In this document: piece after piece, positions 9,444 to 18,020 of the stretch
Numbering within the stretch: position 1 is the stretch's first letter
Layout of the letters: every line of letters begins with the position of its first letter
From: CAYVQE01 sp964633205
Lineage (GTDB): Bacteria > Myxococcota > B64-G9
NCBI GenBank assembly: GCA_964633205.1
Contig: CAZWFN010000014.1
Span: 1-64,000, forward strand
Length of the DNA stretch: 64,000 nucleotides
Reading direction: 5' to 3'
Made by a program: the position numbers and the translations under genes
The notes under the pieces: generated by a model
The model's database searches: none
The model's input: the letters and a program-made list of their open reading frames with translations, nothing else
Told to the model about the DNA's origin: nothing

Positions 9444-11476
9444 TGACCAAGGCGCAACAGGCGGCGGTCGACGCGCTCGATAGCCAGGTCGAGGAAATCC
9501 GCCACCAGGCGGTTCGGCGCCTGCCGGTGGTGTTCGAGCGCGTACCGGGCGCGGTCCTGCTCAAGGCCATGGGCGATTCGAGCTGGCGGGTGCGCAAGGC
9601 GGCGGCCCAGTTGGCGTTGGACGCGCCGACCGACGCCCAGGTGCTGGACGCCCTGGTGACGGCGCTCGGCGCCCAGGACAACGCCGGGCTGCGCAACGCC
9701 GCCACCGAAGTGTTGGTGCAGATCGGTCCGCCGGCGATCGAGCCGGTCAGCCGGCTGTTGCCCACCGGCGACACCGACGAGCGCAAGTTCGCCGCCGACA
9801 TCCTGGGTGAGATCGGACGGCCGGAGGCGACCGACGTACTGCTGGCCGCGCTCGAGGACGCGGACGAGAACGTCCGCGGGGCCGCGGCCGAGGCCCTGGG
9901 CCGGCTGGGGCAGCCGGCGGTGGCCGAGCGGCTGGCCCGGCAGCTCGAACGCGACGGCTTGTTGGTGCAGCTGTCCTGCCTCGATGCCCTGGGCCGGCTG
10001 GAGGCCCAACCGCCGTTGGCGCTGCTGGAGTCGCTGCTGGAGGTGCGTCCGCTGCGGCCGCATCTGCTGCAGGTCATGGGGGGCATCCGCCGTCCGGACG
10101 AGCGGGGCCGCATCGCCGTGCATCTGGTCGCCGGGCTCGGGGCCCGCAGCCGCGCCGAACGCTCCGCCGCCGTGCGGGGCCTGGTGCGCCAGGCGGAGGC
10201 GGCCGATGCCCGCGGGCGGGTCGAGATCCAGACCGCGGTGGCCCGAGCGGCCGGCGATGCGCTGATCGAGAGGCTGCGCGATCTGCTGGCCAGCGGCCGG
10301 CTCGAGGAGCGCCGGGCGGCGGTGGCGCTGCTCGGCTGGACCGGGCGGGTCGAGGTGGTCGGCGATCTGATCCGGATGGCGGCCGCAGAGCCCTTGCGCC
10401 AGCCCGTACAGCAAGCGCTGCAGAGCATCGGCGAGCCCGCGGTCGGACCCCTGGTGGAGCTGCTCGATGAGTTGGGCCGCACCGAGCGGGTGTTGGCGGT
10501 CGAGCTGTTGGGCCATTTTCAGCAGCCGGCCGGTCTGGAACGGATCATCGAGCTGTGCCTGGACGCCGATCCGGAGGTGGCCGAGGCGGCCCAGCGGGCG
10601 CTCGGTCGCCAGGACGATGCCGCGGCAATCCCGACCTTGATCGGCCTGTTGGCGCGTGACGATGCCGCGGTGGCGGCCGGGGCCACCAGCTCGCTGATCC
10701 AGCTCGGCAGCCGCCACCACGACGCGGTGCTGGCCGGGCTGGAGCCGCTGCTGGCGGCTGATGCGGGCGCAGCGCGCGGCGCGGCGGTGCGCGTGCTGTG
10801 CGAGATGGCCCACCGGGGTGACGCCGGGCGGCTGGAGCGGCTGGTCGGCGATCAGGATCCGGAGGTGCGGGCGGCCGCCTGCCAGGCACTGGGCCGGGTG
10901 GGTGGCCAGGATGCCGACGGAAAGCTGTGCATGCTGTTGGCCGACGAGAGCCCCCGGGTGCGGGCGGCCGCCGGTAGGGCGCTGGGCTTGCGCGATGGGC
11001 CGGAGGCCCGCCAGGCGCTGCAGGTGGCCCTGCGCGACGAGCAACCCTGGGTGGTGGCCGAGACCCTGGCCGGACTCGGCCAGGGCCGGGCCGGCTGGGC
11101 GCCCGAGGCCATCCTGCCCTTCGCCGAGCACAGCGAGCCGGCGGTGGCGCTCGAGGCGGTACGGGCGCTGAACCGCCTCGGCTGGGCCGGCGAGCCGGAG
11201 CGGCTGCTGCGCATCGCCGCGGCGGCCGACCCCGAGGTGCACAAGGAGCTGCTGGCCGGTTGTGGCCAGTGGCCGCTCGAGACGGCGCGCCGGTTGCTCG
11301 AGCGCGCTCTGGATGACGCGCGCTGGGACGTGCGCAAGGCGGCGGTGGAGGCCATCGGCGCGCTCGGTGACGAGCCCAGCCTGGATCGGGTGGCCCAGCG
11401 GCGGCAGGCCGAGCCCGATCCACTGGTGCGCGAGGTAATGGATCGGGTGTTGCGCACGGCATCCGGACGGTCGTGA
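9440..11476 (+). CDS. HEAT-repeat protein of the chemotaxis operon
   Basis: 678 residues built almost wholly from about 20 helical HEAT (PBS-lyase-like) repeats with the recurrent pattern DxxxxVRxAAxxALGxLG, for example DADENVRGAAAEALGRLG and DEQPWVVAETLAGLG. No signal peptide, membrane segment or catalytic motif is visible, so it should be a cytoplasmic scaffold or binding solenoid. It starts at an ATG overlapping the MCP stop (ATGA) and is followed 13 bp later by cheR, so it is expressed with the array. HEAT proteins occur in some myxobacterial che clusters. A role in array assembly, adaptation or output is inferred from position only. Confidence 0.88.
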   Translation: MMTKAQQAAVDALDSQVEEIRHQAVRRLPVVFERVPGAVLLKAMGDSSWRVRKAAAQLALDAPTDAQVLDALVTALGAQDNAGLRNAATEVLVQIGPPAIEPVSRLLPTGDTDERKFAADILGEIGRPEATDVLLAALEDADENVRGAAAEALGRLGQPAVAERLARQLERDGLLVQLSCLDALGRLEAQPPLALLESLLEVRPLRPHLLQVMGGIRRPDERGRIAVHLVAGLGARSRAERSAAVRGLVRQAEAADARGRVEIQTAVARAAGDALIERLRDLLASGRLEERRAAVALLGWTGRVEVVGDLIRMAAAEPLRQPVQQALQSIGEPAVGPLVELLDELGRTERVLAVELLGHFQQPAGLERIIELCLDADPEVAEAAQRALGRQDDAAAIPTLIGLLARDDAAVAAGATSSLIQLGSRHHDAVLAGLEPLLAADAGAARGAAVRVLCEMAHRGDAGRLERLVGDQDPEVRAAACQALGRVGGQDADGKLCMLLADESPRVRAAAGRALGLRDGPEARQALQVALRDEQPWVVAETLAGLGQGRAGWAPEAILPFAEHSEPAVALEAVRALNRLGWAGEPERLLRIAAAADPEVHKELLAGCGQWPLETARRLLERALDDARWDVRKAAVEAIGALGDEPSLDRVAQRRQAEPDPLVREVMDRVLRTASGRS

Positions 11477-11489
11477 AGCCGGGAGTGCG

Positions 11490-12362
11490 ATGCTGGCCTT
11501 GCCGGAAAAAATCCCGTTGTCGGCCGAAGAGTTTAGGCTGCTGCGGGATCTGGTCTACGACTACTGCGGCATCTTTTTCCAAGACGATGTCGGCTACATG
11601 CTCGAGCGCCGGCTCAACCCCCGGCTGCGCAAGCTCGAGATGACCTCGTTCATCGAGTACTACCGCTACCTGCGCTTCCACCCGCAACGGCGCTTGGAGA
11701 TCGAGGAGATCGTCGAGCTGCTGACCACGAACGAGACCTACTTCTTCCGCGAGGGCTACCAGCTCAAGGCCTTCGCCGAGGAGATCCTGCCGGAGCTGAT
11801 CGAACGCCGCGGAAGCCAGCGCCGCCTGCGCATCTGGTCGGCCGGCTGCTCATCGGGCGAGGAGGCCTACACCATCGCCATGATCCTGCGCGAGCAGCCG
11901 CGGTTGGCCGGCTGGAACCTGGAGGTGTTCGGCAACGACATCTCGCGCAAGATGCTGCAGGCGGCCCGGCGGGGCGTCTACGGCAAGTCCGCGTTCCGCG
12001 CCATCGAGCCCTACTATCGCGACAAGTACTTCACCCCGGCGGAAGACAAGCTCAGCATCGACAAGAGCCTGCGCAGCATCACCAGCTTCGGCCAGCTGAA
12101 CCTGCTCGACGACGAGATGCTCCAGCTGGTGGGTCAGGTGGACGTCATCTTCTGCCGCAACGTGCTCATCTACTTCGACCAGTCGGCCCGCCGGCGGGTG
12201 GTCCAGACCTTCTACGACAAGCTGCGGCGCCGGGGTTACCTGCTGCTGGGTCACTCGGAGTCGCTGATGAGCATCACCACCGACTTCGAGCTGGTCTATC
12301 TCGAGAACGACATGGTCTACCGCAAGCCGGAAGCCATCGATCCGGAGGTCTGGCCTGGATGA
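11490..12362 (+). CDS. cheR: chemotaxis protein methyltransferase CheR
   Basis: 290 residues, typical CheR length. The helical N-terminal domain (about 8-80) recognises receptor helices. The SAM-binding catalytic domain has IWSAGCSSGEEAYTIAMIL, EVFGNDIS and FCRNVLIYFD. It methylates glutamates in the MCP methylation helices using S-adenosylmethionine. No C-terminal TPR or pentapeptide-binding extension is present. ATG is 13 bp after the HEAT stop, and the cheB ATG overlaps its stop by 4 bp (ATGA), matching the antagonistic function of the two enzymes. Confidence 0.95.
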   Translation: MLALPEKIPLSAEEFRLLRDLVYDYCGIFFQDDVGYMLERRLNPRLRKLEMTSFIEYYRYLRFHPQRRLEIEEIVELLTTNETYFFREGYQLKAFAEEILPELIERRGSQRRLRIWSAGCSSGEEAYTIAMILREQPRLAGWNLEVFGNDISRKMLQAARRGVYGKSAFRAIEPYYRDKYFTPAEDKLSIDKSLRSITSFGQLNLLDDEMLQLVGQVDVIFCRNVLIYFDQSARRRVVQTFYDKLRRRGYLLLGHSESLMSITTDFELVYLENDMVYRKPEAIDPEVWPG

Positions 12363-13456
12363 ACGCGGCGCGGCAAAGGCCGCTGCGGGTGTTGGTGGTC
12401 GACGACTCGGCCTACAACCGGCAGACGATCATCGGCCTGCTGCAGGCGCGGCCGAGTCTGGAGGTGGTGGGCCGGGCGGCCGACGGTGAGGAGGCGTTGC
12501 GCGAGGCGCTGCGGCTGAAGCCGGACGCGATCACTCTGGACCTCGAAATGCCGCGGATGGACGGCTTCACCTTCCTGCGTATTCTGATGAGCCGCCAGCC
12601 GACGCCGGTGATCGTGATCTCGTCCCACGCCAATCAGGACAACGTGTTCAAGGCCCTGGAGCTGGGCGCGCTCGATTTCATCGCCAAGCCCACCCTGCGG
12701 GTCTCGGTCGAGCTGAGCACCATCGGCGATGAGCTGGCGGCCAAGATCGAGCTGGTGCGCCAGCTGCGGCCCGCGCGCCCGGCCGCCCCCCAGGTCGAGC
12801 CGGTGCGGTTGCCAGCCACCGCGCCGGCGCCCGGCCGGCCGCCGGATGAGCTGCCGGCGGGCCTGGTGGTCATCGGGGCTTCGACCGGCGGCCCGCCCGC
12901 CTTACAGGCCCTGTTCCAGAGTGTGTCCTGGGATCTGCCCTTGGCCTACCTGGTGGCCCAGCACATGCCGGCCACCTTCACCCGGGCTTTTGCCGAGCGG
13001 CTGGACCGCTGCCTGGGCCTGGGGGTGGCCGAGGCCAGCGGCGGCGAGTGCCTGGAGGCCGGCCGGGTCTACGTGGCGCCCGGCGGCGCCGACCTGGCCG
13101 TGGTCCATCAGGCCGGGTCGTGGGCGGCGGAGATCCGGCCGGCCCGACCGGGCGCCAAGTTCGTGCCGGCCATCGACGTGCTGTTCACCACCGCGGCCGA
13201 GGTGGCCGGGCCGCGGCTGGCCGCGCTGCTGTTGACCGGCATGGGCCGCGATGGCCGGGCGGGCATCCAGGCGGTCAAGCGGGCGGGCGGCCTGACGGTG
13301 GCCGAGTCGGAGGACACGGCGGTCATCTTCGGCATGCCGCGCGAGGCCATCGCCTCGGGCTGTGTCGACCGGGTGCTGCCGCAGGCGGAGCTGGCCGGGG
13401 CGGTGGAGCGTTTCGCCGCCGGGCTGCCCGCGCCCGAACGGGACCCAGAAGATTGA
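12359..13456 (+). CDS. cheB: chemotaxis response regulator/methylesterase CheB
   Basis: 365 residues. The receiver domain (about 10-125, acidic D15/D16, phospho-acceptor D61) joins through a Pro-rich linker to a methylesterase domain with the catalytic triad S175 (GASTGGP), H202 (VAQHMP) and D298 (TGMGRDG). It removes methyl groups or deamidates glutamines on the receptor when phosphorylated by CheA. It is the last gene of the operon. No CheC, CheD or CheZ follows, so CheY-P dephosphorylation would rely on intrinsic turnover or an unlinked phosphatase. Confidence 0.95.
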   Translation: MNAARQRPLRVLVVDDSAYNRQTIIGLLQARPSLEVVGRAADGEEALREALRLKPDAITLDLEMPRMDGFTFLRILMSRQPTPVIVISSHANQDNVFKALELGALDFIAKPTLRVSVELSTIGDELAAKIELVRQLRPARPAAPQVEPVRLPATAPAPGRPPDELPAGLVVIGASTGGPPALQALFQSVSWDLPLAYLVAQHMPATFTRAFAERLDRCLGLGVAEASGGECLEAGRVYVAPGGADLAVVHQAGSWAAEIRPARPGAKFVPAIDVLFTTAAEVAGPRLAALLLTGMGRDGRAGIQAVKRAGGLTVAESEDTAVIFGMPREAIASGCVDRVLPQAELAGAVERFAAGLPAPERDPED

Positions 13457-13482
13457 CAAAGCAGCTGTTTTCCCATTAGCAT
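13453..13482 (+). promoter_or_regulatory. candidate promoter after cheB
   Basis: TTGACA (13453-13458), 18-bp spacer, TAGCAT (13477-13482). The -35 overlaps the end of cheB and the -10 lies about 54 bp before the next start. It would drive the 13536-14552 gene independently of the che operon. Confidence 0.5.
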
Positions 13483-13535
13483 GCCTACCAGATGTGCGAT
13501 GCTGTCGGTGAAGGTGGCAGCGGGGAGACGTCCTG

Positions 13536-14552
13536 TTGCGGCGTGCACTCAGTCAGATCGGCCTGTGGGGCCTGTTGATCGCCTGGCCGCAGGTGGCGCA
13601 CTCCACCGATGCCTACAAGAAGACCCAGTACTACCGGGGCATCACCGCCCGCTATACGGTGACCCACGTCGAGCGCGGTGACGTGGACGGCGACGGCAGC
13701 GACGAGGTGCTGGTCTGCTACCGCGAGCCCGAGGACGCCATCGATCAGCGCGGTGGGGTGCTGATATTGACCGGCCAGGGGCGCGCGGCGCGGGTTGCCT
13801 GGCATGCGCTGTTCGAGAAGGTCTACCCGCTGCGGGTCCAGGTCAACGGCAAGGCCCTGACCTTCCAGCTGGTGCACAAGACCAGCAGCGGCCAGAAACG
13901 GCTGGCCAAGACCCTGGTCCGCGGCGAGCACTTCCACTTCCGCGGCGATCCGGCCAGCCCCTTGGCCAAGGTCGAAATCGAGGCATCCTCGACCCTGGAC
14001 GCCGAGGGCGTCGAGCCGGCCAACGTGTTCGACCGCGATCTCGAGTCGGCCTGGGCCGAAGGGGCCTCGGGCACCGGGGTCGACGAGTCCATCAGGCTGG
14101 TGTTCGCCGAGCCGGTGGACCTGGGGCTGATCGGGGTGCTGCACGGCAACTTCCGCGGCAAGCGCTACTGGCTCGACAACAACCGGCTGCACCGGGCCGA
14201 GGTGACGGTGGAGACCACCGCCGACCGCTACGACACCGAGAGCGACATCGACTTCGGCGATGATCTGGGCCTGGATCTGTACGGCGACCGGATCGACTGC
14301 AGCTTCACCAACCGGCCGGTGATGCGCTACTTCAAGCTGGATCGCAAGAAGGTGTTGTCGCTGGAACTCAAGATCACCTCGGTGCTGCTGGGCGAGAAGA
14401 GCGACGATACCTATGTGGCCGAGATCGACCTGGTCGAGCTGGTGCCCGCCTGGCTGCTGCTCGGTGAGCCCAAACCCGTAAAGAAGACGGAATCGAAGCC
14501 CCGAGAGGACGAGTCCGAGGAATCCAGCGACGACTGGATCGACGATTTCTGA
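13536..14552 (+). CDS. secreted protein with NADase-type glycan-binding (discoidin-like) domain
   Basis: 338 residues with a Sec signal peptide (RRALSQIGLWGLLIAWPQVAHS). Residues about 25-140 include an FG-GAP/EF-like DVDGDGSDE segment of the kind seen in secreted calcium-binding proteins. Residues about 150-280 match the discoidin-type domain often named NADase-type glycan-binding, with the ASSTL, FDRDLESAWAEGASGTG and VLHGNF blocks. The C-terminus is a charged tail rich in Glu/Ser/Lys. It starts at TTG after GGGGAG. No catalytic domain is visible, so it is probably an envelope carbohydrate-binding protein. It stands alone between a candidate promoter and a convergent gene. Confidence 0.7.
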   Translation: MRRALSQIGLWGLLIAWPQVAHSTDAYKKTQYYRGITARYTVTHVERGDVDGDGSDEVLVCYREPEDAIDQRGGVLILTGQGRAARVAWHALFEKVYPLRVQVNGKALTFQLVHKTSSGQKRLAKTLVRGEHFHFRGDPASPLAKVEIEASSTLDAEGVEPANVFDRDLESAWAEGASGTGVDESIRLVFAEPVDLGLIGVLHGNFRGKRYWLDNNRLHRAEVTVETTADRYDTESDIDFGDDLGLDLYGDRIDCSFTNRPVMRYFKLDRKKVLSLELKITSVLLGEKSDDTYVAEIDLVELVPAWLLLGEPKPVKKTESKPREDESEESSDDWIDDF

Positions 14553-14566
14553 CCCATCGTACGCAA

Positions 14567-14585
14567 CCGGGCTCCGAGAACCCGG
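14567..14585. terminator. weak bidirectional hairpin
   Basis: CCGGG (14567-14571) and CCCGG (14581-14585) can pair around a 9-nt loop between two convergent genes. No T-tract is present, so termination is only suggested by position. Confidence 0.3.
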
Positions 14586-14605
14586 CATGGACGGCGCCGG
14601 CGCGG

Positions 14606-15337
14606 TCAGTCGTTGGCCGTGGCCAGGGGATCGAGCGCGGTGGGAAATTCCTTGCGGGCCAGGGCGCGGCGCCACTTGGCCAGCTTGGTGGCGCGCAGGC
14701 AGGCCTTCTGCACCGCCTCCAGCTCCACCCCTTGGAACTCGGCGGCCTGCTGCTGGGCTTGCTTCAGCGAGTGGCCGCGGCCGAGCACGTTCTCGACCCC
14801 CAGCACCATCAGCAGCTCCTTTTCGGTCAGCGGTTGCAGGCCGCCCTTTGCCGCCTGACGTTTTGTCGGCAGGAACAGGTGTATCTCTTCGAAGCCCACC
14901 CCGTGACCGTCCCAACCGTGGCCGTCGCGGGCGAACACCCCGGCGCCCAATGGGGCCGAGAGCCGCTCGAGCTTGCCCGGCCAGGCCCGCACCATGATGG
15001 CGGCCGTTTTGCGGTGGATGGCCGGATCGTGGACGGCATTGCGCAGCACCTTTTCCAGCGACTTGCGATCGATGCCCGGGGCCACGGACACCTCGGCCAG
15101 CGCGCGGAAGCGGCTGCCAGCGTGCTCGCCCTTCCAGCTGCGCAGCTGGTAGGGTTTATTATTCTTGCGCTGCGGATCGATCACGTCCTCCTCGCCCTTG
15201 GAGAAACCGACGAAGTTGTCGTAGGCCTCGACCAGCTTGTCGCCCTGGCAGGCGGTCGCTGCCAGCGCCAGCAAGCCGACCACAGCCGTCATACCACCTC
15301 CGCGCGCTGCCCGTTGCGGGTCGCAATCGTCTCTCAT
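14606..15337 (-). CDS. hypothetical lipoprotein co-translated with TetR regulator
   Basis: 243 residues. An N-terminal hydrophobic stretch ends in a lipobox-like LAATAC (Cys about residue 30), followed by a soluble alpha/beta domain of about 200 residues that I do not recognise. The start at 15337 overlaps the TetR stop (ATGA), giving a positively charged n-region before the hydrophobic core. An alternative ATG at 15292, 4 nt after GGAGG, would give a shorter, uncharged signal. A proteinaceous role at the envelope is likely. Adjacency to TetR suggests the regulator and lipoprotein are one unit and may control it. The product ends in a basic and acidic mix with no repeats. Confidence 0.65.
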   Translation of the reverse strand: MRDDCDPQRAARGGGMTAVVGLLALAATACQGDKLVEAYDNFVGFSKGEEDVIDPQRKNNKPYQLRSWKGEHAGSRFRALAEVSVAPGIDRKSLEKVLRNAVHDPAIHRKTAAIMVRAWPGKLERLSAPLGAGVFARDGHGWDGHGVGFEEIHLFLPTKRQAAKGGLQPLTEKELLMVLGVENVLGRGHSLKQAQQQAAEFQGVELEAVQKACLRATKLAKWRRALARKEFPTALDPLATAND

Positions 15338-15948
15338 TTGGTTTTCAACCTTTCCGCCACCTCGGGCACCAACAAAGCGCGGACGTTGTAGCGCAGCAAC
15401 TCGTCGACCAGCACCTGGCGGCCGATGTCCTCGTCGCCGGTGGCCTGCTGGTAGAGCACCTCTTTGATCGAACCCAGGATGCAGCGCGCGGCCACCGGCG
15501 TGTTGACCGCGCGGCCGACCAGCTTCATCTGCTTGCCGTCCTCGAGCGCGGTCTCGATCAACTCCAGCAGGCGGCCGTAGAACTCGCCAAGCTTCTGGTC
15601 GAAGCCGGCGTCGAGCCCGACCGCCTCGGCCAGCAGCAGGCGCAGCATGGACCGGTTGTCCAGCAGGGTGCTGAACACGCCGTCGACGTTGGCCTCCATC
15701 TGGGCCAGCACCCCGGCCGGCCCGCGGCTGGGATCGATCCGCTTGACCTGGACGTGCAGCGCCGACAGGGTGTCGTCGAGCAGCTCCTCGAACACGGCCC
15801 GCTTGCCCTCGAAGTACAGGTAGAAGGTGCCCCGGGCCACCTGGGCCCGCTTGATGATGTCGGTGATGCTGGCCGCGTGGTAGCCCTTCTCGGCGAAGAC
15901 CTCCAGGGCGCAGTGCAGTAGATGGGCTCGGCGTTCGGCTCGGCGCAC
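15334..15948 (-). CDS. TetR/AcrR-family transcriptional regulator
   Basis: 204 residues. The N-terminal helix-turn-helix (about 7-50: ALEVFAEKGYHAASITDIIKRAQVARGTFYLYFEGK) is typical of TetR. The C-terminal helical ligand domain is about 150 residues. These repressors usually bind a small hydrophobic ligand and control nearby transport, lipid or efflux genes. It starts at GTG with GGGAGG upstream (about 12 nt spacing, on the long side) and overlaps the downstream lipoprotein gene by 4 nt. A TetR-style palindrome lies in front of the thiolase module at 59563, but nothing in the sequence links the two. Confidence 0.9.
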   Translation of the reverse strand: MRRAERRAHLLHCALEVFAEKGYHAASITDIIKRAQVARGTFYLYFEGKRAVFEELLDDTLSALHVQVKRIDPSRGPAGVLAQMEANVDGVFSTLLDNRSMLRLLLAEAVGLDAGFDQKLGEFYGRLLELIETALEDGKQMKLVGRAVNTPVAARCILGSIKEVLYQQATGDEDIGRQVLVDELLRYNVRALLVPEVAERLKTK

Positions 15949-16021
15949 TTTCGTTCGCTGCCTCCCTAGGGTTTCGTCTACCAGAGCCCGGCACCGCGCG
16001 TCCAGCCCCCGGACCGAAACG

Positions 16022-16051
16022 AAAAAGACCCACCGCCGGCGGCGGTGGGTC
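16022..16051 (-). terminator. rho-independent terminator of the small lipoprotein gene
   Basis: A perfect 11-bp GC-rich stem GACCCACCGCC/GGCGGTGGGTC (16027-16051) with a 3-nt loop is followed on the minus strand by five U residues. It lies about 40 bp after the stop of the lipoprotein gene. Confidence 0.85.
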
Positions 16052-16090
16052 GATGCGGAAAGCGAAAACGGCCGTATCGATTGCGGCCGG

Positions 16091-16507
16091 TTACTGCAAC
16101 TCGTTCATGAACTGCATGGCCTCGCTGATCTCCTTCATCTGGGTCGGGCACTTCTTGCCGAACTCCATCATGGCGGTCATCGACTCCTTGACCATGCCCT
16201 CGGCCATCTTCTTCATCTTTTCCTCGTACTTCTTCTTCTCCTCCTCGGACATCTCCTTTTCCATCTCCTTGAGCTTCTTGCCCAAGGCCTCGAGCTCGGC
16301 CTTGTTGTCCTTGGTGTAGGCGGTGACCTTCTCGACCGCCGCATCGCAGTCGTCGGTGTTGTCCTTGAGGATCTTGAAGATGGCCTTCATGTGATCCATC
16401 AGCGCCTCGCCGGGATCGCCGGAGCTGCCCGACTTGGAGCAGCCGATGGAGAACAGCAGGGCGGCCGCGGCCACCGAGGCGACGGAAACGGTCAAGATCT
16501 TCTTCAT
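16091..16507 (-). CDS. small coiled-coil lipoprotein
   Basis: 138 residues. A classical lipoprotein signal has n-region KK, a hydrophobic core and lipobox FSIGC (Cys about residue 23). The mature part is almost entirely charged and helical (KKLKEMEKEMSEEEKKKYEEK), a predicted coiled coil with several Met and Lys residues, plus two Cys further on (DDCDAA, KKCPT). GAGGAA lies 8 nt before ATG, and a T-run terminator follows directly, so it is a single-gene unit. Lys-rich periplasmic coiled-coil lipoproteins of this size have no assigned role. Tethering or chaperone functions are only speculation. Confidence 0.85.
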   Translation of the reverse strand: MKKILTVSVASVAAAALLFSIGCSKSGSSGDPGEALMDHMKAIFKILKDNTDDCDAAVEKVTAYTKDNKAELEALGKKLKEMEKEMSEEEKKKYEEKMKKMAEGMVKESMTAMMEFGKKCPTQMKEISEAMQFMNELQ

Positions 16508-16626
16508 GTTCGATTTCCTCTTTCTCCCCTATCGGGATGCTTGGGTTGCCCTTTCGGTTTTCGGTGTACGGAGAAGAGCAGATTTGTCCGGGACGGTCAA
16601 GCACAAAAAGGGCGCTTGGCGGCCGC

Positions 16627-16656
16627 TTGACGGCTCCGCTCGACCTGGAATACGAT
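16627..16656 (+). promoter_or_regulatory. candidate promoter of the inositol monophosphatase-like gene
   Basis: TTGACG (16627-16632), 18-bp spacer, TACGAT (16651-16656), about 50 bp before the ATG at 16707. The -10 follows the TA-nn-AT form seen at other promoters in this window. Confidence 0.6.
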
Positions 16657-16706
16657 CGCCGCTCCAGAGCCCAGTGCCCGAAAACCGAAGCGGAAGGAAG
16701 CCAACC

Positions 16707-17555
16707 ATGGCCCAGAAGCGGACCCGCAAGGCCCGCGCGTCGAGTGGCGCCGTCACCAAGGACCGCACCGAGCGCCGGCGCCTGACCCGGCGCGAGCTAC
16801 AGGAGATCTCGACCTTTGCCAAGGGCCTGGCCCGGGCCAGCGGCGCTCTGGCCATGTCGTACTACGGCCGGGCCAACCCGACGCTGCGGTTCGATTTCGA
16901 CCTGGTCACCGAGGCCGACCTGGCACTGCAGGAGTTCATCCGCAAGGAGGTCGCCGGCGCCTATCCGGATCACCGGTTCTTGCGCCAGGAGGCCGTCGCG
17001 GCCGACGGGCGCGAACCGCTGTGGGTGGTCGACCCGCTGGACGGCTCGGCCGGTTTCTCGGCCGGGATGCCGGTCTGGGGGGTCTCGTTGGCCCTGTTCG
17101 ACGGCGCTGTACCGGTGCTGGGCATCATCCACCTGCCGGTGACCGGCGAACTCTACAGCGCGGTGGCCGGTGGCCCGGCCATGCTCAACGATCGGCCGAT
17201 TCAGGTGCTCGATCAGGCGGTGGACAACGAGTCGTTGTTGCTGACCTACAGCCGCTTCCACGCCGACTTCGCCACCCACCTGACCGGCAAGGTGCGCTCT
17301 TTGGGCTCGACCGCGGCGCATATCGCCTACGTGGCCCGCGGCGCGGCCAGCGCCGCGGTGCTGGGCAATGTCCACGTCTGGGACCTGGCCGCCGGGGCCG
17401 TGCTGCTCGAGGCCGCCGGGGGAGCGCTGCGCGATCTGGATGGCAAGAAGGTGGAGTTGGACGGCTATCTGGACGGGGTCAAGCTCGACCGGGTCGTGCT
17501 GGCCGCCCCCAAGGGGCTGCACCGCGAGATCGCCTCGTTGCTCGAGCGCCGTTGA
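16707..17555 (+). CDS. inositol monophosphatase/CysQ-like sugar-phosphate phosphatase
   Basis: 282 residues. After a basic 20-residue N-terminus, the inositol monophosphatase fold shows the metal-binding pattern: TEADLAL (about 65), E in RQEAVA, WVVDPLDGSAGF (about 108-120) and WDLAAGAVLLEAAGG (about 225-240). These enzymes use Mg2+ to release phosphate from inositol phosphate, fructose-1,6-bisphosphate, PAP or related substrates. DPLDGSAGF differs slightly from the common DPIDGTxxF, so substrate choice is open. ATG follows GGAAGG, with a good promoter upstream. It is not linked to other metabolic genes here, and its neighbour is a tiny convergent membrane protein. Confidence 0.85.
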   Translation: MAQKRTRKARASSGAVTKDRTERRRLTRRELQEISTFAKGLARASGALAMSYYGRANPTLRFDFDLVTEADLALQEFIRKEVAGAYPDHRFLRQEAVAADGREPLWVVDPLDGSAGFSAGMPVWGVSLALFDGAVPVLGIIHLPVTGELYSAVAGGPAMLNDRPIQVLDQAVDNESLLLTYSRFHADFATHLTGKVRSLGSTAAHIAYVARGAASAAVLGNVHVWDLAAGAVLLEAAGGALRDLDGKKVELDGYLDGVKLDRVVLAAPKGLHREIASLLERR

Positions 17556-17565
17556 GCAGCGGGGA

Positions 17566-17730
17566 TCAACTCGTTCTGTCGTTGCCGGCCCTGGAGCTGG
17601 CGCCGGTGTGCCAGCGAATCCAGGTTCGCCAACTCCACTGCGCCAGCAGTAGACCGCCGATCAGAATCAGGGGCACCAGCGCGGTCAGCAAAACCACGGT
17701 CCAGTCGGCTTCTTCCTTCGCCAGCTGCAT
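17566..17730 (-). CDS. small single-span membrane protein
   Basis: 54 residues: a short acidic N-terminus (KEEAD), one strong transmembrane helix (WTVVLLTALVPLILIGGLLL) and a basic C-terminus (SWRTWIRWHTG, SRAGNDR). ATG is preceded by GAGGTG at 5 nt, which supports real translation. It is convergent with the phosphatase gene, 10 bp away. Small membrane proteins of this shape often modulate larger membrane complexes, but no partner is evident. Confidence 0.6.
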   Translation of the reverse strand: MQLAKEEADWTVVLLTALVPLILIGGLLLAQWSWRTWIRWHTGASSRAGNDRTS

Positions 17731-17837
17731 CGAATCACCTCGACCATAGAACAAGCAAACAGCATGCCAGCCCGATGCGGCCCCGCGGCTGGCTGCTGGC
17801 CGCCATACAGCCGCTTGCCGGCCGCGCCAACAGTCTG

Positions 17838-17859
17838 AAATACCATACAAATACCGTAT
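17838..17859. repeat. tandem 11-bp repeat in an intergenic region
   Basis: AAATACCATAC and AAATACCGTAT are directly adjacent (two mismatches) in the 290-bp gap between the small membrane gene and the CpsB-like gene. It is the only AT-rich patch there and could be an operator or part of a minus-strand promoter. No ORF or RNA gene is seen in the rest of 17731-18020. Confidence 0.4.
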
Positions 17860-18020
17860 ATGCCTGCCGGCCGGCGGCTTGGCCGGGCGCGAAGCCGCTG
17901 TGGCGGGTGCGCATCGGGTGTGACATCCATGCCCTGTGGGGCTGGATTCTTTCGGCCTCTCGCCGATTACTCGTTTGCTTGCGGCCGCGGTGGGCGCTGG
18001 GGTAGAGTCGGCCCTCGCCG

